Both the position numbers and the translations under genes were made by a program. Below the pieces are notes generated by a model. It ran no database searches and had not been told where the DNA came from. It was given only the letters and a program-made list of their open reading frames with translations. A stretch of DNA of 14,239 bases from positions 1 to 14,239 of the forward strand of contig JAUXHM010000010.1 of the NCBI GenBank assembly GCA_030621535.1, read 5' to 3'. Source of the DNA: Candidatus Methanophagales archaeon (GTDB lineage: Archaea > Halobacteriota > Syntropharchaeia > Alkanophagales > Methanospirareceae). This document shows, piece after piece, positions 1 to 6,804 of this stretch (position 1 is its first letter; every line of letters begins with the position of its first letter).

Positions 1-141
1 AACAAGAAAAAACTCATTCTGTTAAGGGAAAAATTGGAGAACTCGAATATACCTTACAAAGTGGATGTGGTTGACATTTCTCAAACATTCAGCAAATTCA
101 GGGAAAAAGCGCTGAAGGAGGGGAAGGTATGGAGGAGTTAG
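1..141 (+). CDS. MNT-type nucleotidyltransferase, C-terminal end (5' truncated by window edge)
   Basis: Frame 1 is open from the first base to a TAG at 139-141 and encodes about 46 residues. The segment IPYKVDVVDIS resembles the C-terminal part of minimal nucleotidyltransferases (MNT, DNA polymerase beta superfamily), where the VDVVD stretch carries the third catalytic carboxylate; the following helix is FSKFREKALKEGKVW-like. The catalytic GSxxxG...DxD part would lie to the left of the window and cannot be seen. The gene overlaps the next one by 13 bases (or ends 2 bases before its alternative start). That arrangement is typical of MNT/HI0074 (HepT-like) pairs, some of which are type VII toxin-antitoxin systems in which MNT adenylylates the partner. 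The family call rests on a short tail plus context. Confidence 0.7.
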   Translation, partial: NKKKLILLREKLENSNIPYKVDVVDISQTFSKFREKALKEGKVWRS

Positions 142-560
142 GAATGAGAATAGAGGAAGCTGAAGGGGCTTTGGAAACTTTGCGAGAGATTCTGGGCGAA
201 CCTTACTCAGTAATAGTAAGAGATGCCACTATCCAGAGATTTGAATATACCCCTGGGATATTCTGGAAACTGATGAAAGAATATTTGTATAACCACGAGG
301 GAGTTGAGTGCAATTCACCAAAATCATGCTTTAGAGAGGCTTCAAGCGTTGGGCTCCTGAGCGAGGAACAGACCATTTTGTGCCTTGAGATGACTGATGA
401 CAGAAACTTAACTTCCCACACTTATGTAGAAGAAGTTGCTGAACGCATATACGAAACAATAAGAGATTACTACGAACTCATGGATACCATATTTGATCAC
501 ATCAGGAAGAAACTTGAGGAAGTCGCCGGAGTGAGAGAATTGTCAAAAATATTTCGTTAG
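129..560 (+). CDS. HI0074/HepT-like nucleotidyltransferase-binding protein
   Basis: A 143-residue, mostly helical protein of the HI0074 family (nucleotidyltransferase substrate-binding, HEPN superfamily). Visible hallmarks are a four-helix layout and DRNLTSHTYVEE at residues 91-102, that is R92-N...H97-x-Y99, the R-x4-H-type signature that in HEPN toxins forms the RNase site and in HepT the adenylylated Tyr. Length is normal for the family. The start at 129 has a strong Shine-Dalgarno (GGAGGGG, ending 5 bases before ATG). An in-frame ATG at 144 also has one (GGAGGAG at 131-137) and would just clear the upstream stop, so the N-terminus is uncertain by 5 residues. It is co-transcribed with the MNT gene. 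The likely role is a toxin-antitoxin pair or, if the RNase function is lost, a nucleotidyl-transfer complex; the sequence does not decide. Confidence 0.82.
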   Translation: MEELGMRIEEAEGALETLREILGEPYSVIVRDATIQRFEYTPGIFWKLMKEYLYNHEGVECNSPKSCFREASSVGLLSEEQTILCLEMTDDRNLTSHTYVEEVAERIYETIRDYYELMDTIFDHIRKKLEEVAGVRELSKIFR

Positions 561-590
561 CAAGGGTTTATTTATTTTAAAGAGGGCTTT

Positions 591-2693
591 ATGTGCGAAA
601 TAATCGGCGTTTTTAACAACGAAAAGTCAACAGAACTCGTAATCACAGGTTTAGACGTGCTGAAGAAGGGCAGGGAGACAGACTTCAGAATTAGCACGGA
701 AAACGGCGATTGGCATTCAAATGACCTGCAAGAATTAAAGCAGGTTGTGAAGGGAGAGAGAAGCAGGAATTGTATTGCGTGTTGCTCCTGTGAACCGCCT
801 GCTTCAGGCGAGGGTTCAAAAGACAAGTTCGTTGCAGATGCAGAGATTTACAACATCTTTGAGGGAGAATTAAAGAAAATCCCTCTTCTTTCTGAGAGGA
901 AGGTTGATGCTGCGTATGCATTTGCACATTGGATACGTGAAGGCGATAGCGATGAGTTGTGCATAGCACGGGACATAATAGGGTTAAAACCTGTTTGCTT
1001 CGTGCATACAGATGGATTTGCCTTTGCTTCGGAGAAAAAAGGGTTGGAAGCGATGGGATTTCCGCATGCAATTGTGCTTGACCCGCGAGTGCTGCTAAAA
1101 TATGACTTACGGGAAGACCGGTTGCGTTTCGAGAAACGCGATTTTTTTGACATTGAACCCGAGCTAAAAGAGGACAAGGAGAAGCTAAAAGGAGATTTGC
1201 TTAACTTGCTGCGAGAGAGTATTTCGAGAAGGATACCCTCACGGTCGGGAGAGAAATTTGGCGTGCTTTTCTCAGGCGGGTTGGATTCTACACTCATCGC
1301 TTATTTATGCAAGGATTTGGGTGCTGATTTTGTCTGTTATACGGTGGCGGTAGAGGAGCCGGGAATGAAGGAAGCGGAGGATTTACAATACGCGGTGCGT
1401 TTTGCAGCGGATTTGGGTGTTGAGTTGAAACTAAAGAAGATGAGGGTCAAGGAACTCGAGAAATATGTCAAAGAGGTCGTTCCCGTGATTGAGGATACGG
1501 ACGTTATGATGACGAGTGTTGCGCTGCCTTTATACGTGGCATGCGAGTTTGCGAAAGAAGATTGCGGCATAAAAACGGTTCTTTACGGACTGGGCGCGGA
1601 GGAGCTATTTACAGGCTACGAAAGGCACAGACGAGTAAAGAAGGAAGATTTGAATAAGGAATGTTTAGCGGGTCTGTTGAGGACACACGAGCGTGACCTT
1701 TACCGGGACGAACTGGTAGCGAAAGCACAGGGCATTTCGTTACGAGCACCGTTTCTGGCTCCGGATTTTGTGGATTACGCACTGCGAGTACCTGCTTCGT
1801 ATAAATTGTCAGACGATAAGACGGAGAACAAGCTGATTTTAAGGGACATAGCACGAGACCTCGGACTGGTGGAAGTCGCGGGTAGAAAAAAAAGAGCGGT
1901 GCAGTACGGCTCGAATTTTCTCAAGGCGATAGAAAAGCTGGCAAAGAAAAAAGGGTTCAAGTATAAGAGAGATTATCTAAGAATTTTTTACCCTTCTCGA
2001 AACGCGAAGTTGGGCTGCCTCTTCAGTTCCGGGAAGGACAGTACCTATGCGCTGTGGCTTATGCAGAAGGAAGGCTATCCCGTAGAATGTTTAATCACGC
2101 TGAAAAGCCTTAATCCCGAATCGTATATGTTCCATACACCTGCGATAGAGCTGGTAGAGCTGCAAGCGGAAGCGATGGGCATGCCTCTGATTATGGAAGA
2201 AACGCAAGGGGAGAAGGAAAAGGAACTGGAGGATTTAAGAGCGGCATTTCAGGAATCGAAGACGAAATACGGGATAGAAGGAGTCATAACAGGTGCTTTA
2301 CGGAGTAATTACCAGAAGGAGCGAATAGAACGAATTGCAGCGGAAGAGAACCTCAAGGTGTTCTCGCCGTTGTGGCACGTCAATCAGGAAACAGAGATGC
2401 GGCTTGTGGTAAATAAGTTCGAGCTGATTTTTACGGGTATCAGTGCGTATGGGTTAGACAAGAGCTGGCTTGGTAGGAGGATAACAGAGGAAGACGTTGA
2501 CCGATTGGTCGCGTTGGACAAGAAAATAGGACTGAACATTGCAGGAGAAGGTGGCGAATTTGAATCGCTGGTGCTGGATGGACCCGCACAAATGTTCAAG
2601 AAAAGGCTTGTTATAGAGGAAAGCGAAATAGTGGAAGAGGACAGGAATACGGCGAGATTAGTGGTGAAAGAGTCGAGGCTGGTGGAGAAGTAG
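591..2693 (+). CDS. Three-domain fusion: class II glutamine amidotransferase / asparagine-synthase-like / DUF71 (Dph6-type ATP pyrophosphatase)
   Basis: A 700-residue protein. (1) Residues 2-190 form an N-terminal class II glutaminase-like domain: Cys2 follows the initiator Met, with DAEIYN near 83-88 (the AsnB GEIYN position) and IARDIIGLKPV near 125-135. It is shorter than in AsnB and I cannot find the RGPD-type or GxFAFA segments. (2) Residues 200-470 are an asparagine-synthase ATP-pyrophosphatase domain with P-loop SGGLDST (228-234) and YGLGAEELFTGYERHR; E. coli AsnB has Glu348 where this has Leu. (3) Residues 473-700 are a complete DUF71/COG2102 domain with a second P-loop SSGKDST (479-485), a GALRSNYQKERIE motif, SPLW, and GEGGEFE (652-658), as in diphthine-ammonia ligase Dph6. 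AGAGGG precedes the ATG by a few bases. Known chemistry of the families is amide formation through acyl-adenylate. I infer glutamine-dependent amidation, possibly of diphthine; a B12-salvage role of DUF71 homologues is the alternative. Confidence 0.85.
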   Translation: MCEIIGVFNNEKSTELVITGLDVLKKGRETDFRISTENGDWHSNDLQELKQVVKGERSRNCIACCSCEPPASGEGSKDKFVADAEIYNIFEGELKKIPLLSERKVDAAYAFAHWIREGDSDELCIARDIIGLKPVCFVHTDGFAFASEKKGLEAMGFPHAIVLDPRVLLKYDLREDRLRFEKRDFFDIEPELKEDKEKLKGDLLNLLRESISRRIPSRSGEKFGVLFSGGLDSTLIAYLCKDLGADFVCYTVAVEEPGMKEAEDLQYAVRFAADLGVELKLKKMRVKELEKYVKEVVPVIEDTDVMMTSVALPLYVACEFAKEDCGIKTVLYGLGAEELFTGYERHRRVKKEDLNKECLAGLLRTHERDLYRDELVAKAQGISLRAPFLAPDFVDYALRVPASYKLSDDKTENKLILRDIARDLGLVEVAGRKKRAVQYGSNFLKAIEKLAKKKGFKYKRDYLRIFYPSRNAKLGCLFSSGKDSTYALWLMQKEGYPVECLITLKSLNPESYMFHTPAIELVELQAEAMGMPLIMEETQGEKEKELEDLRAAFQESKTKYGIEGVITGALRSNYQKERIERIAAEENLKVFSPLWHVNQETEMRLVVNKFELIFTGISAYGLDKSWLGRRITEEDVDRLVALDKKIGLNIAGEGGEFESLVLDGPAQMFKKRLVIEESEIVEEDRNTARLVVKESRLVEK

Positions 2694-2801
2694 GAAATAG
2701 GGACATCCACTGGTAAAAAAACCACTAGATTTCCCAAGATTAAAGAGGTGTCAGGTTTTAGGTTTCAGTGCTACTAATACCAGACAACTCATGTCTTACA
2801 C

Positions 2802-2838
2802 ATAATCTCGTGAAAATCTGTGTAATCTGTGGTTAAAA
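2802..2838 (+). repeat. Dispersed intergenic repeat A, copy 1
   Basis: Starts ATAATCTCGTGAAAATCTGT and continues into GTAATCTGTGGTTAAAA. It matches a second intergenic stretch at 5265-5302 in the same orientation, with one substitution and one inserted T up to the GTGGTT, far beyond chance. It contains an internal near-duplication (AATCTGTGTAATCTGTGG). It lies in the convergent gap between the fusion gene and the coiled-coil gene. No flanking duplications or coding capacity were seen. Confidence 0.8.
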
Positions 2839-2893
2839 CAAATAAAAAATGCATATACTTTTTGCGAAGCAAAATAATCCTTTCTTGGTAAAG

Positions 2894-2919
2894 CTTCTTT
2901 CTTTACAAAGAAGGTTTTT
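2894..2919 (+). terminator. Hairpin followed by T-run, likely terminator of the fusion gene
   Basis: CTTCTTT (2894-2900) pairs perfectly with AAAGAAG (2907-2913) around a 6-base loop, and TTTTT follows at 2915-2919 on the + strand. It lies 200 bases after the stop of the + gene and 50 bases before the end of the convergent - strand gene. Archaea mostly end transcripts on T-runs alone, so the hairpin may instead protect the RNA 3' end or be part of a repeat. Confidence 0.45.
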
Positions 2920-2947
2920 CGCAGCCTGCCTATAGGGGATTGAAATT

Positions 2948-2969
2948 CCTCTAAACCCCTAAACCGCTA
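2948..2969 (-). repeat. Dispersed 3'-UTR repeat B, copy 1
   Basis: Read on the - strand this 22-mer begins TAGCGGTTTAGGGGTTTAGA and matches 19 of 22 bases with copy 2 at 6805-6826, also on the - strand. Copy 1 begins with the TAG stop codon of the coiled-coil gene; copy 2 begins 7 bases after the hisI stop. The element is a G-rich, T-rich direct-repeat-like pattern (GGTTTAG units). Confidence 0.7.
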
Positions 2970-3833
2970 CTTTAGCATCATCTCGGATCTTTGAAGTCGC
3001 AACAAATCTTCAGTGCTCAATTTTTCTCCATCTCGGAATTTTTCATAAATCCCCTTCGCACTCTTCCTCGCTTCCACACGCTCCCTGAATCCTAAATCAT
3101 CCTTTACTTTTCGCCTCAATCCGTTTATCACATGATTAAAGTCTTTTATGTCCCGACCATATCTCAGGAATAGCCGGTGTGCATCATCAGCTTCCACTTG
3201 CGCCTCTAAAAAAAGCCTGTGCGCCTCATCCGCCTTCTCCCTTACCCTATCTGCTTCTTTAAACCCATCAACCATCTTATCATGGCATTCGTGAGAAAGT
3301 TTCACGTATTTTATCGCATCTTCATGGTATTTATCCGCTTCGTTACGGTATTTCTGCGCCTTTTGCAGCAATTCCTTCGACTTTTTGTCCTTCTCCAATT
3401 CCTTTTCCATTTTCTCGAATTCCTTCCTCAACTCTGTTATCCTCGCCACTAATTTCCGCTCTTTGTCCTTGCTAAGCACTTCCACCTGCTGTTTCAGCTC
3501 TAACTCGTCTATCCTTCCCCTGAGATTTTCAAAAACCTGTATGCTCTTCAAGTCATTCTTCTTCCGAAACTTCTCGACCTTCGAATAATACGTAGATGCT
3601 TTTCTGTTCAATTCGCCTCGTTTTGCCTTATTCTCCTCTATCAGCTTCTCATATTCTTCTCTTTGCTTTTTAAAACCCTTCGCCTTCTCTACTGCCTCTT
3701 TTATTCGTCCATTCAACTCGTCCCGTAACCCCGACCATTTGTTCGCTTCGATATTTAACTCGGTCCTTCTCCTCTTATATTCCTCTGCTCTCTTTATTAC
3801 TTCCGCTCTCCGTTCAACTAATTCCTCAAGCAT
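2967..3833 (-). CDS. COG1340-type archaeal coiled-coil protein
   Basis: A 288-residue, highly charged protein (Lys, Glu and Arg rich) with heptad-like hydrophobic spacing over nearly its whole length; no signal peptide, no transmembrane segment, one Trp and one Cys. It resembles the conserved archaeal COG1340 coiled-coil family (DUF7121 group), including the short non-coiled C-terminal motif GEKLSTEDLLRLQ (residues about 269-281). An internal repeat is visible near residues 200-225: KADEAHRLFLEAQ then EADDAHRLFLRYG. The biochemical role of the family is not established. It follows glyA on the same strand with 28 bases between, and a TATA-like element overlapping the glyA stop suggests its own near-leaderless promoter. 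No good Shine-Dalgarno precedes the ATG at the usual distance, which fits. Confidence 0.75.
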   Translation of the reverse strand: MLEELVERRAEVIKRAEEYKRRRTELNIEANKWSGLRDELNGRIKEAVEKAKGFKKQREEYEKLIEENKAKRGELNRKASTYYSKVEKFRKKNDLKSIQVFENLRGRIDELELKQQVEVLSKDKERKLVARITELRKEFEKMEKELEKDKKSKELLQKAQKYRNEADKYHEDAIKYVKLSHECHDKMVDGFKEADRVREKADEAHRLFLEAQVEADDAHRLFLRYGRDIKDFNHVINGLRRKVKDDLGFRERVEARKSAKGIYEKFRDGEKLSTEDLLRLQRSEMMLK

Positions 3834-3860
3834 TCCTGTTTATATCCCTTATTCATATTC

Positions 3861-3872
3861 TTTATAAATAAA
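3861..3872 (-). promoter_or_regulatory. TATA box candidate for the coiled-coil gene
   Basis: On the - strand this reads TTTATTTATAAA-like sequence centred about 33 bases before the ATG at 3833. With the archaeal TATA-to-start distance of about 26 bases, transcription would begin about 6 bases before the ATG. It overlaps the glyA stop codon. Confidence 0.5.
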
Positions 3873-5124
3873 TACTTTCTATTTTTTTACCATCAAAACA
3901 ATACTGCACACGCTGAAAATCTTTTCTTAACTCCATTATCTCTTCTTTTATCTTCGTTTCGTCTTCTTCCTCTATCACCACTCTTCTTATAAAAGATGCT
4001 ATTTCCCTCATCTCCGACTCCTTCATCCCTAGCCGAGCGAGCTCTTGCACACCAAATCGGATTCCCGATGGCTCTTCAGGCGTTTTATCAAACGGCAGCA
4101 TGTTCTTATTTGTTATTATATTTGCCTTTTCCAATTTCTTTGCAACCGCATCCCCGCCTCCATAGCCGCCGCGGACGTCAACTGCAATTTGATGTGACTC
4201 GGTGAAGCCTTTATGCTCGCATAAAACGTTGAATCCTTCCTCGTATAAACCCTGCGCTAATGCCTTTGCATTTGATAGTATCTGCGATGCATACTCCGCG
4301 CCAAAATGTGTCATCTCCACTAATGTGACTGCCAGACCGGCAACGTGATGCAGATGATGGTTGCTCACCGTTCCCGGGAACACGGCTTTGTCTATTTTGT
4401 CTTTCAACGTCTCTTTACACAGTATTATCGCCCCTTGAGGACCCGGAAATGTTTTATGCGTACTGCTCGTGACTACGTCAGCTCCCTCTCTTAGCGGGTC
4501 TTGGAACTGCTTACCTGCAATGAGACCCAACACGTGAGCGGCGTCGTACACTATCCTCGCATCCACTTCATCCGCAGCCTCCCGCGCCTCCCGAACCGGA
4601 TGTGGAAAAAGAAATAGACTGCCACCAAGCAATATTAGCTTTGGCTTCTTTTCTTTTATCCCCTTTACCATCTTATCGGTATCTATGTTCATCTCGTTTT
4701 GGTCAAACGGAAGCTCGTCCAGTTTTAAATTCCGTATTGCAGGCACTGAATACCTCGAATGGCTTATATGGCCCCCATCAGGCACCGACAGTGCAGCTAT
4801 TTTATCTCCCGGCAACGTAAGCGCAAAAAGAGCAGCTATATTCGCATTTACACCTGAAATCGGCTTTACATTCACATGCTCCGCTTCGAACAGCTCCTTC
4901 GCATACCGTATCGCGAGCGCCTCTACCGTGTCTATGTATTTACAACCCTGGTAAAACCGATTCCCAACCTCCCCTTCGGCATATCGGTGTGAAAAGTCCG
5001 AAGCCAGGAGCACCCTTACCGTAGGACTTGTGATGTTCTCGCTCGCTATAAGCGGTAATGCATTCTTATACAGTTCGTGATGCTTCCTCACCGCATCTAT
5101 AATCGTTTCTATCCCCTCTTGCAT
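3862..5124 (-). CDS. glyA: Serine hydroxymethyltransferase (archaeal type)
   Basis: A 420-residue PLP enzyme that interconverts serine and glycine with transfer of a one-carbon unit to a tetrahydropterin (tetrahydromethanopterin or a relative in most euryarchaea). Key parts seen: LIASEN (25-30), [15 protein letters not shown] (46-60), the PLP-contacting YDAAHVLGL (193-201) and the Schiff-base Lys224 within [12 protein letters not shown] (220-231). Length is complete for the family. The sequence between these motifs follows the archaeal rather than the E. coli subtype. The ATG at 5124 has a TATA-like sequence centred about 25 bases upstream, so the mRNA is probably leaderless or nearly so; a GGAG at 5136-5139 is rather far for a ribosome site. 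It is bounded upstream by repeats and hairpins that separate it from pyrB. Confidence 0.96.
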   Translation of the reverse strand: MQEGIETIIDAVRKHHELYKNALPLIASENITSPTVRVLLASDFSHRYAEGEVGNRFYQGCKYIDTVEALAIRYAKELFEAEHVNVKPISGVNANIAALFALTLPGDKIAALSVPDGGHISHSRYSVPAIRNLKLDELPFDQNEMNIDTDKMVKGIKEKKPKLILLGGSLFLFPHPVREAREAADEVDARIVYDAAHVLGLIAGKQFQDPLREGADVVTSSTHKTFPGPQGAIILCKETLKDKIDKAVFPGTVSNHHLHHVAGLAVTLVEMTHFGAEYASQILSNAKALAQGLYEEGFNVLCEHKGFTESHQIAVDVRGGYGGGDAVAKKLEKANIITNKNMLPFDKTPEEPSGIRFGVQELARLGMKESEMREIASFIRRVVIEEEDETKIKEEIMELRKDFQRVQYCFDGKKIESIYL

Positions 5125-5141
5125 ATTTACCCTATCTCCGT

Positions 5142-5155
5142 GATATTATAAAAAA
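5142..5155 (-). promoter_or_regulatory. TATA box candidate for glyA
   Basis: TTTTTTATAATATC on the - strand, centred about 25 bases before the glyA ATG and preceded by a purine-rich stretch (GAAAAAG) that could serve as the TFB recognition element. Confidence 0.5.
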
Positions 5156-5159
5156 CACT

Positions 5160-5182
5160 TTTTCTTTTTTACAAAAAGAAAA
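5160..5182. repeat. Perfect 10-bp AT-rich hairpin upstream of glyA
   Basis: TTTTCTTTTT (5160-5169) pairs with AAAAAGAAAA (5173-5182) around the 3-base loop TAC. It sits immediately upstream of the glyA TATA candidate and downstream of the pyrB terminator region. On the - strand it would form at the end of any read-through pyrB transcript; as DNA it is a short palindrome beside a promoter. Confidence 0.6.
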
Positions 5183-5189
5183 CCTGTAC

Positions 5190-5243
5190 TAAAAGAAAAA
5201 ACAAGAGATTGTTTTTAGTCAAGGTTTTTACCGAAGGTAAAAA
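5190..5243 (-). terminator. Hairpin plus T-rich tract, likely pyrB terminator
   Basis: TTTTTACC (5225-5232) pairs with GGTAAAAA (5236-5243) around loop GAA, a perfect 8-bp stem. On the - strand the hairpin is followed, at about 5190-5206, by a tract reading TTGTTTTTTCTTTT. This T-rich sequence fits archaeal termination. It lies about 95 bases after the pyrB stop. Confidence 0.5.
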
Positions 5244-5264
5244 AGTTGTTTGGTAAATTAATAA

Positions 5265-5302
5265 ATAATCTCGTGGAAATCTGTGTAATCTTGTGGTTTT
5301 AA
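5265..5302 (+). repeat. Dispersed intergenic repeat A, copy 2
   Basis: Starts ATAATCTCGTGGAAATCTGT and continues into GTAATCTTGTGGTTTTAAAA. It matches 2802-2838 except for one A/G change and one extra T up to the GTGGTT. It is in the same + orientation, in the gap after pyrB. Confidence 0.8.
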
Positions 5303-5335
5303 AATACTTTTCGGAATGACTATAAACACGAAATC

Positions 5336-6268
5336 CTATTCCCCTAACAGTATAGAAAGAACAGCCATTCTCACGGGAACGCCATAGAAAGTCTGAAGGA
5401 AATACCTCGCATTTTTCGTTCCGTCCACCGCAGCATCTATTTCATCTACTTTTGGAAGCGGATGCATGATCATCACATCCTCGTTCTCCTTTATAAGGTC
5501 GGTGTCTATACGATAAGTCCCAGCAACTTTGCTATATTCCGCAGGGTCTGGAAACCGTTCCTTTTGTATTCTCGTCACGTATAAAACGTTCACTTCCTTT
5601 ATCACATCCTTTATATCCGTGGATTCGAAAATCTCGGCACCTGCTTCCTTCAGGTCCAACTTTATTTCCTCCGGCATCTTTAATGCTTCCGGCGATACAA
5701 AGAATAGTTCCGCATGGTATAACGACAGTGCATAAGCCAGAGAATGCACCGCCCTTCCATATTTCAAGTCACCTATCAGCGCAATCCGGAGGTCGTCAAT
5801 CAGCCCTTCCCTCTTTATCGTGTACAAATCGAGCAGGGTCTGCGTAGGATGCTGTCCCGCACCGTCACCCGCATTTATTATCGGGACGGAAGAGAAAGAA
5901 GCAGCCATTCGCGATGCACCTTCCCGCGGATGTCTGAGCGCTATTACGTCACAATAGCCCGACACCGTCCTTATGGTATCAGCTAAATTTTCGCCTTTTG
6001 CCACCGAACTTGCTTCTATTGATGACAGATTTATTACCTCTCCTCCCAACCTCTTCATCGCGGTTTCAAATGAAAACCGTGTCCTGGTGCTGGGTTCGTA
6101 GAAGAGATTGGCAAGTATTTTGCCCTTCAATGAGTCGCTTTTTCTACCCTTTCCTTCTTTCCCATTCCCACGGGCATAGACCTCCAACTCCTCTGCTCTA
6201 CTTAATATGTAATCTATCTCTTCCTTTGAGAACTCACGTGTCGAAATAAGATGCCTCTTGGTGAACAT
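5336..6268 (-). CDS. pyrB: Aspartate carbamoyltransferase catalytic subunit
   Basis: A 310-residue enzyme that joins carbamoyl phosphate and aspartate in the second step of pyrimidine synthesis. Motifs are complete: FYEPSTRTRFSFE (56-68) for carbamoyl phosphate, SVAKGEN (88-94) with the shared-site Lys91, HPREGAS (113-119), GQHPTQTLLDL (138-148), RIQKERF (233-239) and HPLP (269-272) for aspartate. Length is normal. No regulatory-subunit gene pyrI follows; the next - strand gene is glyA after 211 bases of repeats and hairpins. An AT-rich TATA candidate lies about 32 bases before the ATG, implying an almost leaderless mRNA. pyrI may be elsewhere in the genome or absent. Confidence 0.97.
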   Translation of the reverse strand: MFTKRHLISTREFSKEEIDYILSRAEELEVYARGNGKEGKGRKSDSLKGKILANLFYEPSTRTRFSFETAMKRLGGEVINLSSIEASSVAKGENLADTIRTVSGYCDVIALRHPREGASRMAASFSSVPIINAGDGAGQHPTQTLLDLYTIKREGLIDDLRIALIGDLKYGRAVHSLAYALSLYHAELFFVSPEALKMPEEIKLDLKEAGAEIFESTDIKDVIKEVNVLYVTRIQKERFPDPAEYSKVAGTYRIDTDLIKENEDVMIMHPLPKVDEIDAAVDGTKNARYFLQTFYGVPVRMAVLSILLGE

Positions 6269-6293
6269 AATAGCAGTATAAATAAATCATTAA

Positions 6294-6306
6294 TTAATTT
6301 TAAAAA
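6294..6306 (-). promoter_or_regulatory. TATA box candidate for pyrB
   Basis: On the - strand a TTTTTTAAAATTA stretch is centred about 32 bases before the pyrB ATG. A second TATA-like stretch (TTTATTTATA) only about 12 bases before the ATG is too close to serve it. The neighbouring T-run (TATTTTTATTTTTTT) probably also terminates alba. Confidence 0.35.
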
Positions 6307-6363
6307 AATAAAAATAGGAGAAAAAGACTTGTTTTTCTCGATGTGATTTCACTTTCTCTCCAT

Positions 6364-6642
6364 TCACGCCTTTGTCTTCATTGTTATTTCCATAGAGGAA
6401 ACGTTTGCTTTGTCTCCTCCCTCTCCCTCTATCACTTCTGTCCCTATCTTTAGGTCCTTCACTTCCACGTTCGGCATGAACTTGTTCTTCACCACTTCTG
6501 CGGTATCTACAGCCCTTGAGATCGCTCTTCCTCTCGCTTTTATCACTACATCGTCAAAGCCGTTGTTGAACTGCGTCACTACCGCTAGGACATAACTCAT
6601 CACAGGTTTGTTTCCGACATATATCACGTTGTCTTCTGGCAC
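6364..6642 (-). CDS. albA: Alba family DNA/RNA-binding chromatin protein
   Basis: A 92-residue Alba (Sac10b) protein of normal length that packages archaeal DNA and binds RNA as a dimer. Visible features: the N-terminal strand [13 protein letters not shown] with Lys12 at the place of the acetylated Lys16 of Sulfolobus Alba, the helix segment [22 protein letters not shown] (34-55, abutting the dimer and DNA-contact face) and the C-terminal strand pair [11 protein letters not shown]...SSMEITMKT. The start is GTG at 6642. The sequence GGTGAT five bases before it matches the 16S anti-Shine-Dalgarno region, while nearby ATGs at 6649 and 6655 are out of frame. It is a single gene with its own promoter; an inverted repeat lies between TATA box and start (see 6658-6670). 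Confidence 0.95.
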   Translation of the reverse strand: MPEDNVIYVGNKPVMSYVLAVVTQFNNGFDDVVIKARGRAISRAVDTAEVVKNKFMPNVEVKDLKIGTEVIEGEGGDKANVSSMEITMKTKA

Positions 6643-6657
6643 TTTGCATCACCATTT

Positions 6658-6670
6658 TGTACATAGTACA
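6658..6670. promoter_or_regulatory. Inverted repeat in the alba promoter, operator candidate
   Basis: TGTAC (6658-6662) and GTACA (6666-6670) form a perfect inverted repeat around ATA. It lies between the TATA box and the GTG start, just upstream of the expected transcription start, where a bound protein would block initiation. Confidence 0.45.
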
Positions 6671-6674
6671 TTAC

Positions 6675-6684
6675 TATATAAAAA
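6675..6684 (-). promoter_or_regulatory. TATA box of alba
   Basis: TTTTTATATA on the - strand, centred about 38 bases before the GTG start. This predicts a leader of about 12 bases that just includes the GGTGAT ribosome-binding site. Confidence 0.6.
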
Positions 6685-6740
6685 GGTGACTTAGATAATT
6701 AGTAAATATCCGTTTAGATATGGAGCGTGTTGGTGGCTTA

Positions 6741-6752
6741 GAATTATAATTC
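6741..6752. repeat. 12-bp perfect palindrome GAATTATAATTC
   Basis: A perfect palindrome in the 190-base gap between hisI and alba, about 100 bases upstream of the alba start. It could be a regulator site or an RNA hairpin in the hisI 3' end; nothing in the sequence decides. The rest of that gap holds repeat B copy 2 and the alba promoter. Confidence 0.4.
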
Positions 6753-6804
6753 CGCCTTTTTAGCGCCTTATTCTTTCGCTTATCAAAACCGTCAATCTTC
6801 TAAA

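Noticed and set aside
565-580. TATA-like TTTATTTATTTTAA just before the fusion gene
   Set aside because: Its centre is only about 19 bases from the ATG, which would place transcription start inside the coding sequence; the gene is more likely read with the upstream pair or from a promoter not recognised.
2700-2730. Possible hairpin CTGGT...ACCA after the fusion gene
   Set aside because: Only 4 bp pair cleanly around an A-run and no T-run follows; too weak to call.
3219-3588. Two + strand open frames antisense to the coiled-coil gene, rich in Phe, Leu and Ser
   Set aside because: Their composition is the expected mirror of Lys/Glu-rich codons on the other strand. They overlap each other, have no ribosome site and match no family pattern.
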